DNA from: Gordionus sp. m RMFG-2023
Taxonomy: Eukaryota > Nematomorpha > Gordioida > Chordodea > Parachordodidae
Reading direction: 5' to 3'
Length of the DNA: 64,000 nt
Assembly: GCF_954871325.1 (NCBI RefSeq)
Contig: NC_088775.1
Coordinates: 47,407,561-47,471,560, forward strand
In this document: positions 1 to 12,680 of the stretch, piece by piece
Layout: each line of letters starts with the position of its first letter
Numbering within the stretch: the stretch's first letter is position 1
Notes under the pieces: model-generated
Seen by the model: the letters and a program-made list of their open reading frames with translations, nothing else
The model's database searches: none
Told to the model about the DNA's origin: nothing
Program-made: the position numbers and the translations under genes

Positions 1-1461
1 TCATAATATTTATTTTATACATTTGTAAATAGAGTTATAAAAATCAAATTTTGATTGTAAATATTTCAAAAATTGTCTTGATAAAAATATCTGCTTCATT
101 TATAAATGTATTAATTAGAGTATTATTTGAACATTTTAATATAATATTTTTGCTATAGCGCCATAAAATTTATTATCAATTTTTAACTGTAGAGATGAAC
201 AGAGCTGCAGCATGATTTTCTGAATATTTTTTATGAAGAATATTCTGATTGCAACTGAATATTAACTGCATGAAGTAGATTTCCTACATGTGAAAAACGA
301 ATCCCAAATATGCTTCTGCCATTTCATACTCTAAAAAAATTTTCAAAATTTTAGTACTACAGCTTTTAAAATCTTTATTTAAAAAGTATTTTTTTAAGGG
401 TTTGTAAAATTTTAAAATTCTATCGATGGCAGTTATTAATGACAACCACCTATAGGTATATATCGCAACAACTCACACCATTCCAAGTCAGACCACTTCA
501 CCAACTCTTTTAATTCATTAAATTTTTTAGTTGATGACTAAATTCGTTAAAACATTTCATCACAATTATTTCGACATCCACAGATAGTACATTTATTGCC
601 TTCTTGCAAGAATTATGTAGTATATGGCATATACAGCCAATTGGTATTAATTCATTATTGTGCTAACTCAATTCGGTAACTTTGGTTTTTGCCAAAATTT
701 ACAGAGACATTATCAGCGCAGAAAGCTGACATGCAAATCATTGATAACGCTGAATCAGTTATATTTACCATTATGTGGTTAGCTACATCGTTGAATTTTT
801 CACTATCCGAGGTAAAAATTTTAACAGTTTTATTGAAATGTTCTTATTCTTGTTGAAATAGCGATGGATCGAGGGAAATGTTTTAATATTTCCCTTATTA
901 GTTGATTCTGTTAGAATTGCATATGGATGCCCATCTTTCAAATCGTCTAGAATTGACCTCTAGGATTTAGGTACTAAAACACTTGTGATAGCCTTGCTCA
1001 TTTTTGTTCTGCCACAAGTAAGGTTTGCACTTATTGGAGTCGTTAAATATCATGAGAAAAATAATCGACCCACATTGTGATGATATAGCTCTGTGAATGT
1101 TGAACTACATGATAGATGTATACGATTTCCGCAAATGTAGTTGCATCTGTATTATTTATTATTTGAGAATATTTTTGTATTGCAATCGATGTTGATATAC
1201 TCCCCTGTACTGACTTATATGAATGAAATGATTATGATTTATTATTGGATAAAAATAAAAATAATCAATTAATGTCTCTCAAAATTATTATATATATATT
1301 AAAAATGTTAAAATTTTAAAAAAATTGCGGGAGAAATTAAAAAATTGCGGTAGGTTTTTGCGGGAGATTTTCATGCGGTAGTTTTGCGGGAGAGAGATGT
1401 CTGCGTGTAAACTAAAAAATTGCGGGAGTCTCCCGCTGATGGGGGAGATATGGCAACCCTG
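1..1461 (-). mobile_element. hAT transposon, family F copy 1 (right part inside window)
   Basis: The terminus lies at 1461, where the minus strand begins CAGGGTTGCCATATCTCCCC, a typical hAT end, followed by subterminal repeats of GCGGGAGA/TTGCGG. Reading leftward on the minus strand there are transposase remnants like the ZBED5/SCAND3-type hAT proteins: an ADNVSVNFG motif (about 690-730), an IPIGC..H segment (about 620-645) and a VDVEIIVMKCFNEF-like segment (about 540-590). The reading frame is broken by several stops and shifts, so this copy is dead. Its other end lies beyond the window, so no target duplication can be checked. The same sequence recurs on the plus strand from 36642. Family membership is seen from the shared terminus and shared coding remnant; the hAT class is inferred from the terminus and motifs. 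Confidence 0.75.
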
Positions 1462-1829
1462 TGTAGGACAAGATCTAAAATTAAAAACAAAGAATTATAA
1501 AGGTAGCATTCATAGTATATAAAGAAGTTTGTATTTTAGTTATTTAAAGGTTATAATTAGAAATTTTATATTTAGAAGTTACTGGTAAACTAAAAACCAA
1601 GTTAATTTAGAAGTTAACTAAGACTAGGATATTTTTGATTTTAGAATTATTATAAGTTATTAAATAATTAATCACTAGAGATAACTATGACAAAGAAAAA
1701 GAAACATAAATTGCGAAGATTAAAATTAAACAAATAGTTTGCTAAGATATGTTAATTTAAAAGATTCGGTGAATACGATTAGAGACTAAGACGAATATAC
1801 ATTTATTGTTGAGACTAAGACGAATATAC
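1462..1829. other. AT-rich spacer without gene
   Basis: AT-rich sequence between hAT-F1 and the recognisable part of LTR element 1. It may include the eroded 5' part of that element, but I cannot match it to the element's 3' LTR. No coding signal was seen. Confidence 0.4.
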
Positions 1830-2130
1830 ATTTATTGTTAGAAAATGTTTAATATTGTAATAAAATTCTTATTAAAGATTTACGTTTAACTTTTATTTTA
1901 AGGGGTGAGAGAGATAAAACAGCCTCAATGATTTGATATGTGAATGTAGTATAATATTAAATTGTTGATTAACCAAAAATCTTCACAAGAGAAATCTTTC
2001 GTCATTAGAAAATTACATTTAAAGATCGGATTTTTATTTTTTGATCAGTAATAAGATTTGAGATAAATTATGCAACATTATTCTAATAATAGCAGAAGAA
2101 AAACATGCTTTAGAAATATATGTCCCTTGC

Positions 2131-2340
2131 TTTTCAACAACGTGTGTTGAAAACTTTGATTAGATTTCATTAGTTTTTCAAAAACGTGGGTATGAAAACC
2201 ATAATGAGAGAGTTCAGTTGTTGTTTAACAAAGTAGGTGTGGAAACCATAATGATAGACTTCAGTGGTTCAACAACGTAGGTGTGAAAACTATAATGATT
2301 AGACTTCATTAGTTTTTCAACAACGTTTGTGAGAAAATAG
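2131..2340. repeat. Imperfect tandem repeat, about 50-bp unit, 4-5 copies
   Basis: Repeated unit containing TTTTTCAACAACGT, GTGTGAAAAC and TAATGATTAGACTTCATTAG. It lies within LTR element 1, in a segment absent from the inverted copy 2. Confidence 0.7.
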
Positions 2341-3489
2341 ATTATATATTTCAGCAGTTTTTTATCAAAGGATGTAAACGATATAGAGGAGAAGAAAATA
2401 AATAGATATTATTTTGCTTTGAAGACGTGAGCACCCAAAATTGTATAAAGTAGGAAGAAATAAAGTTGCAAATTTTTTTTTTAAAAAAAGAAGATATATT
2501 TATATTTTGGGAAAATTAGAATTTTTTTAGATTCAAGATTATCAAGAGATATCATAATTTTAAGATTTAATTTAGAGGAAAAAGGTGAGCAAATATTTTT
2601 AAATTAAGCTATTTAATAGATTATGTAAGGAAGAATTAGATTAGAGGCGATAACCTTATACATTAAGACGAAGTGGACTTGTGATATATGTTATTGGTAT
2701 TTTGAAATGTGTATTATAAATATGAAAATGTAAGAAAAAGTGATTAAATATTTCAGAAGTTATAAAGGGTTAAATAGATTATTTTAGGTAGAAGTAGATT
2801 AGATGCTATTACCCGAGACCTTAAGACAAAGTCCATATCATGGCAAGTGCAAATTGTCGTAGAAGACTCGGAAATCTAAAAGATCGATACAGTTACAAGA
2901 ATTAGATGAAAAGAGCTAAACAATTACAAGAGAACGTTGGAAACAAGAGACTAGATAAAACTGTTAGAGACGTTCATGTTGCAATCGTTAATCGCTTACC
3001 AATATCGCCAATTGTTTACTGAAACTTTAGTCTAAGATACGAAAGTTGATGATCATCGGCACAAGAATTCGTGAAAATTATCTTATAGCAGACAAATTAT
3101 CATCAATCTTTTACCAGATAATATGCTAATCATTAGTTACTAAAAACTGTTAGAAACAAGCTAAGACTAGGGTAATTTATCAAAAGAATTAGGACGGAAT
3201 ATAATTAGAAAAGAGATTAGAAGAATTTTTGTGAATCGTGATAGCAGGCGTGAATCGAGTTCGTCATTGCCTATAGAGATCAAGAGATAATCGTTTACCA
3301 GGGGTTGACGAGGAAGGATTTAAGAATTTCAGGTTGTAATCGGATACAAACAGTCCTTAGAAGTGAAGAATACTAGACAATAGACAACCATCGTTAGAAC
3401 TTAGATTTGGTGGGGATACAATCATTAAAGTCAAAATCGAAAGAAAGGAGGTCATTTGCAGAATGGTGGGACTAATCTAAGTGGAAGGG

Positions 3490-3867
3490 TGTTGTAATTG
3501 TGGTAATATTCAAATCTACTTTTAAACAAAATCAAGAAAAAGGAAAGAAATCTCTATGCAAATTGAGACTATGTAAATGTAGATTAAAGAAAAAGGATAT
3601 ATAATGGAGAAAATATTATACAAAAATGACTTGTTTTTTTTTAACTTAGAATTTAAATTTTTAACATTAATTTTTAGTACTTTAATTTTTCTTTTTTTTT
3701 GGTTATGTTTTCCCTTTATATTAACTTATATTAACTTATATAATTTATAATTAATTTTTAGTATCTTTAATAAAGAATCCAAAACTATAATTTTAGAGTT
3801 TAATTATTTATTTCTATTTTAAATTTAGGTTCCTAACCTCCCAATCCAAATTCTCCCAACTACAACA
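3490..3867 (+). repeat. LTR of non-coding LTR element copy 1
   Basis: Bounded by TGTTGTAATTG and CTACAACA, 378 bp, directly after a purine-rich tract. It shares its ends and a GGATATA...TTATACAAAA core with the minus-strand reading of the copy 2 LTRs. It abuts a family E fragment on its right. Confidence 0.55.
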
Positions 3868-4229
3868 ATTTTAAGATATAATATACCAACTCGAGGTGGT
3901 GAGACAATAATATATAAAATCTTAATTGCTTTCATCATATCACTCTGGTTAAAATGTTTCATTTCTAATATGGCATCCTTGCCGTGTAAATAACTTAAGG
4001 CTTTATTATATTTACATATTTCTTCTAAAGATTTTTAGTGGTTTTGTTTTATCAATTTATCTAACATAATAAATTCTGATATGAGTTAACATCGTGAGTG
4101 TCATGGTTATGACTGCAAATTAACCAGCATCTATTATTTGTGTGGCAAGGTAAGTTAAGATTATTACTACAGCTGCTGAGAGCAAATGATTGCATATTTT
4201 AGATAAGCAAAAATGGTCAACTGTGTAGT
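3868..4229 (+). repeat. Interspersed repeat family E, 3' part (copy 1)
   Basis: Matches the 3' part of a non-coding repeat also found at 18360-18565, 36170-36641 and, inverted, at 42062-42440. Shared landmarks are TTTTAAGATATAATATACCA, CTTTCATCATATCACTCT, GTGAGTGTCATGG and the end GGTCAACTGTGTAGT. It begins where the LTR of element 1 ends. No coding capacity. Confidence 0.8.
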
Positions 4230-4405
4230 CGTTTATATATTATTAAAAATGGAAGATAATCTTTTAGAAATTTAATATCTCACAACAATTTTCTCGATTA
4301 CTTATCTAGCTTCCATCATATCATCTAAGAAGAAGCTCTAACCACCATATAGTTTTAATTTGGATTGGCCGTTAATAATCTCTTCTTCAAGAATTGTTGA
4401 TTTAT
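4230..4405. other. Spacer without gene
   Basis: AT-rich sequence between the family E fragment and the left LTR of element 2. Nothing recognised. Confidence 0.4.
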
Positions 4406-4759
4406 TGTTGTAATTGAGAAAATATTTAAAGATTTTAAAGTTTTATTATTAATACTAATCAAATAAAAGTAAAAAATTATAAGAGAAAAATTAAAAAAAG
4501 AAAGTAAAAAAATATAAGAAAAAGTTAATAATTCGGAAAATTATAAGCGAAAAATAAAAAAAGTTACAATAATTTTGTATAACAATCTTTTATATCCTCT
4601 TTTTTAATCCAATAATTACTCAAATTTTATAATCATTCATTTTAAATCCAATTCATCTTTAAATTAAAATAAAGTACTCGTTTCTGAAATATGAATATTA
4701 CAAAAATTAGTCTCCTTTCTCTTAAAAACATTATAACAAAAATTTACATGTCCACAACC
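4406..4759 (-). repeat. Left LTR of non-coding LTR element copy 2
   Basis: Plus strand starts TGTTGTAATTGAG and ends near ATGTCCACAACC. It matches 5922-6250 joined across hAT-A to 14615-14659. Confidence 0.75.
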
Positions 4760-5800
4760 ATTTTCTTCGATTTCGGCCTTGATCTTGTATCTCTAAATCT
4801 ATTTTTCTTTGTCCTTAATGTCTTCTAAGTTCCAACGACAGCTGTTCCTTGTCTAGTATTCTTAGTTTCTAACGACCATTCGTATCCGATTACAGCTTGA
4901 AATTATTAATTTCTATTCTGTTGCTTGCCAACCCTTGGTAAACGATTAGCTCTTTATCTCTGTGGGCGATTGACTAACTCGATTAACGCATACTTTCAAC
5001 GATTCACGATGACTAGTTACCACTTATTGATTGATGCTATTCTTTCTTTATAATCTTTGTTTCTTCTAAAACCCGTTTTAAATCCTCTTGATAACTTATT
5101 CTAGACTTTACTTGTTTCTAACGGTCTCTTGTAACTAATGTTAAGTGCTTTATCTCGGTAAACGATTGGCGATGCTTGATCTGCGATTAACGATTGTTTT
5201 CACGAATTCTTGTTTCTTGATAGTCGACTTTGTATCCTATTGCAGTTTTTATAAACAATTGGCGATAATTTGCCAACGATTAATAATTGCAGCCTGAACG
5301 TCTTTACCATTTGTTCTATCTTGTCGCTTGTTTCCAACGTTCTCTTGTAATTGATTAGTTCTTTTCCTCTAATTCTTGTAATATCAATTTTTTAGATTTC
5401 CATGTCTTCTACGACAGTTTGCGCTTGCCAAGATATCGACTTTGTATTAAGATCTCTTATACGATAATGATTTCTTGTATCTTTTGATCCAAAATAAAAA
5501 TCCGATCTCTAATTGAGCTCGATTGCGGCATCAATTTTCTAATGACGAAAGCCGTTTCTCTTTGTGAAGATTCTGGTTAATCAACCTAATATTTTGCTAA
5601 ATATTATCAACTATAACAGTTAAACATATATCTTTAATAAAAATTGTAATTAATTTCTTTTAGTTAAAACTATCACTTGTACGTATAACGATCTCTTGTG
5701 ACGAATTCTTTTTAACTATAACTATATCTTGTGAATAAAACGATTAATTCTATACTTTTTCGAACTATGTCCATTCTGATTGATACCATTGTTTCATTGA
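4760..5800. repeat. CGATT-rich modular internal region of element 2
   Basis: Degenerate modules repeat motifs such as GGTAAACGATTAGC, TTAACGATT, CTTGTTTC(T/C)AACG and GCGATTGAC, spaced by roughly 100-200 bp. The same modules occur inverted at about 1960-2100 and 2820-3460. No reading frame survives in either direction. Confidence 0.6.
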
Positions 5801-5921
5801 TCTCATTTTTTGTCTTAGTGTCGATGGTCATTTCATACATCCCCTTTCCCTTTTATTTAGAATTTCTTTTCAGAGTTAATTAGATTGAATAGGCCCATAG
5901 AACATAATCTTTCAGCATCAT

Positions 5922-6250
5922 TGTTGTAACAGAGAAAATATTTTAAGATTTTAAAGTTTTATTCATAATTAACTATTAATACTAATTATCAAATAAAAGT
6001 AAAAAATTATAGTAGAAAAATTAAAAAAAGAAAGTAAAAAAATATAAGAAAAAGTTATTCGGAAAATTATAAGCGAAAAATAAAAAAGTATAATATATTT
6101 GTATAACAATCTTTTATATCCTTTTTTTTTATCCAACTATTATTCAAATTTTATAATCATTCATTTAACATCCAATTCATCTTTAAATTAAATTAAAGTA
6201 AAATCTCGTTTCTGAAATATGAATATTACAAAAATTAATGTCCTTAATCT
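5922..6250 (-). repeat. Right LTR of element 2, left portion
   Basis: Begins TGTTGTAACAGAG and runs into the hAT-A insertion. The remainder is at 14615-14659, ending CTACAACA. Confidence 0.75.
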
Positions 6251-6439
6251 CAGGGATATGAACCCTTCGACAAAAAAAGGGTCCGGGTCCGGTAATAAAT
6301 TTAAAAAGGACCCGGGTCCAGGGTTCGGGTTCAGAGGGAACATAAAAATAATGACTCATTTCATTCATTTTTTATTATACTTCAATATATACTTATTTAT
6401 AATTCGAAATGAGATAATTTATATTTTGAATATTTTATT

Positions 6440-7709
6440 CAATCGCACAATCATAATATCTTCTAAAATATCATCCTTCAGATTTCCACTTAAATTAGAC
6501 AAAATATATTTCAACGATGAAAATCCACATTCTACGCTTACCTAAAATAGCTAGTCACTTTTATAATACATAAATTATTGTACTTTTGTCGCCGGTACAG
6601 CCATGACTATTCTAGACAAGGTATATAATTCTGGATATATTGAAGAATTTTCCTCCCAGAATTTTAAAATGTTTGCATCTCTATTTATTCTCTTAACTTC
6701 CGAGAACTTTTCTATTAAAGATACAATAGATATTTTTTGCTCCTTTCTATCAGATGATAATTTAATTTTTTTCTCTATCTAATAGTAAAATTTCCAGATC
6801 ATCAATATCGTTATCATTATCATTGTTATCCAACCAGTAGATATTGTTGTAGCCTCCAATATATTGTAAATAATAGAGTTTTGGGTATGCCATAAATCTT
6901 CAAGATGGTCTATAGCCATTTGTTTTTGCTCACTACTTAATAAAACCTGATATCGCGGGTCTAAATATATCGAAGCATATACAACACTATTTTGTAAATA
7001 TTTTTGCTCTCTTATTTCCATATTTTCTAATATTTCATTTGAAAAAGAACTTGTCTTAACCATATGCCATAAAAATCTGATAAACATAATTGTTCTGCTT
7101 GCAATCTTAATGTTGTTATTTTTAAAGGAACCAGCACACTAGTAAGCTCTATTACTTGATTCCAATCATCTTCTGACAAAATGATTTCACATGCTCCTAT
7201 GATAAAATTATTACAGAAATCTTTCAAACTTAATAATCGCTCTAGCATCATACATATAGAGGACCAACGTGTTGTGCAATCTAAAATTGCTATTTGCCTT
7301 TTCATGGATTTTAATATTCTAACAATTGTGGGAGTTCTTAAATATTTTACAACATCCCTTGCTTTATCAATTATAGTTTTAAAGTGACTATTTTTTAGGG
7401 AATCATTAATAGCCAATTGTAGCGTATGGGCTGCACATCTGATACAGTATATTTTTGTGGAGAAATTTTTATTTCCTGCAAATCAATTTCACTTATTTCC
7501 TCATAATCATAATCATATCATCATCATCATCTATATCATCAGTTTCTTCCAGTGAACATTCATTTAATAATTTGATTGATTTTACTAGATTGGCACCAAT
7601 ATCCGTAGTAATGTAATAAACGTTTCTTATAGGAATATGAAATTAATTTAATGTTTACAATATCATTCTTTTTATATTTTCAGAAGTTGAACTCTCTCTA
7701 ATCTCCTTC
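6440..7709 (-). pseudogene. hAT-A transposase, C-terminal half (degraded)
   Basis: Minus-strand reading gives, in order, an YYITTDIGANLVKSIKLLNE segment (about 7560-7625), LAINDSLKNS near 7400, a DCTTRWSSICMMLERLL core (about 7240-7300) and an SVVYASIYLDPRYQVLL segment (about 6950-7000). Near 6500-6650 is a C-terminal dimerisation region (WEENSSIYPELYTLSRI, then a damaged SVECGFSS). This is the usual order in the RNase H-like fold of hAT transposases. Several stops and shifts interrupt it. The upstream part of the same gene lies beyond Gypsy-2, at about 13320-13985. It is a dead transposase. Confidence 0.8.
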
Positions 7710-7714
7710 ATAGC

Positions 7715-7929
7715 TGAAGAGAAAAACGAATTTTAAGGAGTATAAAAAATATATTTTATTATCTATTTTCTTTCTCTTTTCATAAGGTATATATATATAT
7801 AAATTTTACAAATTAAAATTAGAATGTAATATTAAAAAGGTTAAGATGTAAAATAAAATTATAACTAAAATAAAAATATAATTTGAATAAATTGAATTGT
7901 AATAACAGTACAAATTTGAATATATAACA
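7715..7929 (-). repeat. 3' LTR of Gypsy-2
   Basis: Plus-strand ends TGAAGAGAAAAAC and TATATAACA. It pairs with 12681-13393. Confidence 0.9.
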
Positions 7930-8352
7930 TTCTCCTTCTTCTAAAAAGCCTTCACATAAGTTTAATTATGTTATCGTAGTTAGTTTGTTCATCAAGTTGT
8001 TTCACAAGTCATCATATTGTTTGTTTGTCATAATCGTTGGTTTGTTTAAATCGATTTTGCACGTTGGTTTGTTTAAATCGCAAGCTTCATTTCCTTATCG
8101 TAAGTTGTCCTTATAAATCGTGACTTTGTAATGCTCAGTTGTTATTATTATCATTTTTCAAAATTGTTATTATCATCAGTAAGTTGTGATTAATGAGAAA
8201 TAATAGTTCATCAAATTGGATATAAGAATAAATGAAGAATGATAAATCAATAAGATTGTTATATAATATTTTCAGCGTTTTGATTTTTTGCGTTTTAGTG
8301 TAAGCGTTTTAATATTTAATTTACTTTACGATTTTAATATTGATTTTATATT

Positions 8353-9300
8353 TTAAGTTATGTAGTCTTTTAAATAAACAGGTTTTTGTTTAATTCGCAC
8401 AGGTCTAGAAATAGGTGTTATATCGTTATTATCAGTAATTTTTATATTTTTGTCCACACTTCCCTCCTTAAAAGAATCCTTAGAGTCATAATTAATAAGT
8501 ATGTTAAAACAGTTTCTAATTCTTATTTGATCTAAATGTCTCCTCAAAATACCTTTTGATGTCTTAATTTGGAACATCATGTCACTTTCTTTATGTGTGA
8601 TCATACCTTTGCACCATTTATCATCACCTTGTACTTTGTACCAAACAAAATCTCCTACGTTAAAGGTTCTATTTCGTGGTAAAGTAACATTTATTTTATT
8701 CTCCTTTTTATCTAACGGTTTTAATAAGTCCCATTTAATTCTAATATCTCGATTAAACATTCTCTGACACGGTGTAACTCCTGTAGTATCATTACGCGTA
8801 TTTCTGTAATTAAATAAAATTTTGCCAAGTGCGATATCTAGGTCAATTTTAATATTACTTTTCATATGTGTTTTGAACGTTCTCACCATGCGTTCTACCT
8901 GGCCATTGGATTGCTGGTGATAAGCAGATGTGAGCACATGTTTGATACCATAATTATTGCAAAATTTTTCAAAATCGTTACTCGTAAAGTTAGTGCCGTT
9001 ATCAGTAACTATAGTTTCAGGTATTCCATATAGCGAAATAGTTTTAAAAATTTCTTTTAAAGTAACATCAGTCGTAATATTTTTAACAGGAATAATAATT
9101 GGAAATTTGCTGTAGGCATCGACTATTATCAACCAATTTTTTGTGAAAAACAGACCCGCATAATATATGTGTATCCTTTCAAACGGTTTGGTTGCCGAAA
9201 CCCATGGTTTTTGTATCTTATAGGATTATCATGATATATGTTACAATCGTCACAACTTTTCACTTCCATTACTATGTTATTGTTTATACCAGGCCACCAC
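8353..9300 (-). pseudogene. Gypsy-2 integrase region (fossil)
   Basis: The catalytic core shows VDAYSKFP, TDNGTNFTS and YHQQSNGQVERMV, so the DDE residues of a retroviral-type integrase are recognisable. A basic C-terminal domain follows (NVGDFVWYKV). This is standard Ty3/Gypsy order, after RNase H and before the 3' LTR. The N-terminal HHCC finger region is degraded. Confidence 0.88.
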
Positions 9301-9435
9301 ATCTTTGGCTAAGGATTTGATTTTTCCTGCTCCCAAGTGATTATGATTCTGTTGCTTTTGTAAAGACAATCCTTAATTATACTTAATTCCAAATCAATGT
9401 TTTTATAAATATTATTCATTATAGGCCTGTTGTTC

Positions 9436-10780
9436 TCAATATATGACTTGTTTTAATTCAATATCTTTCAAAGTTTTATCACGTATTTGATTAAAATTAA
9501 TAGGTAAATCCCCATATTCATTTATTATAGTGATATTTTTAACAGCTTCATCATGACATTCTTGTGGTAATCTCGAGAGACAATCAGGAACAACATTATA
9601 TTTACCGGCTTTATACTTTATATTAAAATCATATCCTCCTAATGTTATATTCCACTTCTGGAGTCTTAAGGACATAGTTCTATTATCCTTAAGACCCTTG
9701 GTAAAGATGTGAACTAGAGGTTTATGATCAGTAATAATTGTAAATTTTGTGCCAATAAGTATTCCTGGAACCTCCTTATAGCGAACATAATAGCGAGAGC
9801 CTCACGCTCAATATTGGTATAGTTCATTTCGGATTTTAATAAAGTTCTCGACACGAAAGCTATAGGTTTTTCTTTACCATCTTTTTCAGTATTAAATAAT
9901 ACAGCGCCTAAACCACATTTCGATGCAGTGGTTATCCCTATAGGTAATTCAGGGTTAAAATATGTCAAAGCAGGTGGAAGACTAAACAACTTCTTAAGAT
10001 CATTAAAACTTTTAGAGTGTTCTAGGTTCCAAGCCCATTTTTCTTTGTTGACAATCTTATACAGAGGATCGGCTATTTCTGCAAAATTGTTCAAAAATTT
10101 TCTATAGTAGCCAGCCATTCCCAGATATGTTAATAATTCAGCAGCTAATTTTGGTTCTGGCATATTAATTATTGCTTCGATTTTGTCGTGATTAGCATGA
10201 ATCCCCTTGGCGTCAATATCATGACCCAGGAACCTCACTTTGTTCTTAAAGAACACACTTTTATTGAAGTTAGGTATTAGCCTAAACGATGATATTCTAT
10301 CAAACACTTTTTTTATGTTTTTAAGGTGGGCTTCATCGTTTTTTCCAGTTATAAGTAAATCATCAATATAAAATATGACGTCATCCATGTCACCGAAGAT
10401 TTGATCCATGATCTGTTGAAAAATTGTCTAGTAAATTGGTAATATCCCTTCGTAGATATGGTTAAAATATTTCTGCAACTTTTATCAATTGGGATCTGAA
10501 GAAAGCATTTTTAAAGTCAAACTTCGTAAATTTCTTTCCTTCTGAAAGTTTAGCTATTAGATTATTGATTAGTGGTAGAGGGTATCTGAAATCTTCTAGA
10601 GCTGGGTTTACAGTGTCCTTAAAATCAGTACAAAGCCTAATGCTCCCATCATCTTTGTAGACAGCGGTAACAGGACTTGCCCATCGGACATCATTCACCG
10701 GCTCAATAATTTTATCATGTATCCAGATCAATTTTTGAATAAGGAATACGTCTAGGCGGTATAATTTTAGGTTGGGCATC
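9436..10780 (-). pseudogene. Gypsy-2 reverse transcriptase and RNase H region (fossil)
   Basis: The reverse transcriptase palm motif is VIFYIDDLLITGKNDEAHL, with upstream SIRLCTDFKDTVNPAL and KFTKFDFKNAFF. The RNase H region shows TYFNPELPIGITTASKCGLG and NYTNIEREALAIMFAIRRF. A YNVVPDCLSRL segment marks the RNase H-integrase linker. Broken. Confidence 0.9.
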
Positions 10781-11034
10781 TCTTCTTAAATGTAACTTAA
10801 CACTTGCTTTGTTGTTTGGTCCATTCGTTGGATTCACACTCTTTAATCAATTTTTTTTTTATTTCATCTATGTAATTAGTGTCAACATTTGCTATAAATT
10901 TATTTAAAATATTTTTGAAAGCATTGATCCACGCCCCAACAAGGCATTTTTACTTGATTCGACGACTACCACTTGTAAATATTTTGAGATACCTTCATAA
11001 GTCACTTTAACTTGAGTGATGCCGATGATTTTGA

Positions 11035-12180
11035 TTAAATTTCCGTCATAAGCGGTAAGTTGTAACTCGGATTTCCATCTCTAATACCAAGTTTTTTAGC
11101 CAGACCATGAGGTATAATAGTATGTTTTGAGCCTGTGTCGACTTGCATACATGTAACAATATCTTTCACTTTTAAAGTAGTCATAAATGCATTATTTGTC
11201 ATTGAGCATGTCCCCAGATAAGTTGTTAACATTGAAATCGTTATTATCTTTGTTTTTTGTAGAGTCTACTTTCTCTTCAATAATTTCTTCAATATTCATA
11301 CTATATAATTATTTGAGTTGTTGTTATATTGTATTTGCTTTCTCTGATTATTGTCACTACTTCTATAATTATTTGAATTGTTGTTATAAGATTGGTAAAC
11401 GTTACGATTTCCGTCACCGTATTGGATCTGTTTTCTTTGATTATTATCATGCCATGTATTATTTCTACCATAAATAGATTGATTATTATTGTTGTAGCGA
11501 TAGTTATTGTAGTTATAGTTGTTATAATTATCGTGGTATCTCAAATTATTATTACCTTAATTCCTATCATTGTATCTAAAATTATTGTTGTAATTCCTAT
11601 CTCTATTTCTATTATCATAATTATTTCCAAAATTATTTCTAAAATTATTATCAGGTCTAAAATAGTTATTATTGTCATTTCTATTTCTATTGTTAAAGTT
11701 TTTATCTTTATCTGACTTTTTATAACATATTATCAACATCTGATTTATCATTGATACTATCTAATTTAATTATTCCTACCTCTACCATTTCATTTAAGGT
11801 TAAATTAATATTTTATTTTGTCATTTAAGGTAGATGTACGTAATTTTTCTTTTAATCTACTGTCGTCCGAAATTTTTTTTATGTAGTTTCGATACTCTTA
11901 TGTACCATTGAATAAAATTCTTACTCGAGTTCGGCTGTAATAAGTTAAATTTGTTTATTAAAATGTATTTATCTTGTACAGGTAAAAGGTAAGTTAACTT
12001 TTTAGTCACTATTTTAAGATCTAATATGTCGGTATCGGAGCTAATTGATTTAATATTGTCAAAGACCTCGTCTGATAAATTATTAAGCAAAGTATTTATT
12101 TTAATAGTTTCCGGTAATGTGCTGGTCGAAAAATAACTTAATATTCTGTCTAAGTAAATCTCAGTAAGTGGTCCAACCAC
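11035..12180 (-). pseudogene. Gypsy-2 gag and protease region (fossil)
   Basis: The protease signature MQVDTGSKHTIIP lies in 11035-11232. Gag upstream (about 11857-12180) has LTEIYLDRILSYF and KNFIQWYIRVSKLHKK. Between them is a low-complexity tail (about 11296-11751) of repeated Asn, Tyr and Arg, which produces a long shadow frame on the other strand. I saw no CCHC knuckle. Confidence 0.75.
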
Positions 12181-12680
12181 TTTTGGAATTTTATATATTA
12201 ATTCTGGTTTAATATCCCTATTTTATTAATATTTCGTATACATATTTAGAAATCATAACACTTTATATTTTTACAAAAATACAATGGAGTTGAATAAACT
12301 CCGAGTCATTATACACGTAAAACTTCCCATAAAGTAGTTTAAAATAGTTGACCATTTCTTTAAGGCTCACAAATTCGAACAAGACGTCATCACTACCAAG
12401 TATCCTTGAGTAATGTACATCTCAATTATAATTCAAACAGTATATCATAAATAGAAATTTCCCAGGGAATATTAATGAGTTTGAATGAAAACATAATGAA
12501 AATAACTTTAAAATAATTTTTACCTTTTTTTTCCTTCTTTATATAGAATTTATTTGTTTCGTTTTATAATTTTTTTATTATTCATATTTACATTTCGAAG
12601 AGAAAAATATTTTTTTAAAAAGAAAAATTTCTAAAAAAAAATTTACGTGGTGGCGAGTTTTTTTTGCCAATAGAGCATCA

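Larger units (their letters stand above)
1830..3867 (+). mobile_element. Non-coding LTR element, copy 1 (5' end eroded)
   Basis: A 3' LTR-like block at 3490-3867 begins TGTTGTAATTG and ends AACTACAACA. It is preceded by a purine tract (AAGTGGAAGGG) that fits a polypurine tract. The internal part (about 1830-3489) has no open frame of note. It consists of modules rich in CGATT/AATCG and CAAGAGA motifs, which recur inverted in copy 2 at 4760-5640. A matching 5' LTR is not recognisable, so the left end is uncertain. The element looks like a non-autonomous LTR retrotransposon (LARD/TRIM type); that class is inferred from LTR ends plus lack of coding. It is old and broken. Confidence 0.55.

Noticed and set aside
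1830-5921. A single fold-back transposon with long inverted arms
   Set aside because: Each arm has its own LTR ends and one arm is flanked by direct LTRs, so two LTR elements in opposite orientation explain it better.
6219-6545. 108-codon plus-strand frame at the left end of hAT-A
   Set aside because: It spans the hAT terminal repeat and LTR boundary, so it cannot be a real gene.
11187-11715. Long plus-strand frames rich in Ile and Val opposite Gypsy-2 gag
   Set aside because: They are the mirror of the Asn/Tyr-rich gag tail on the minus strand (AAT/ATT codons); no independent coding signal.
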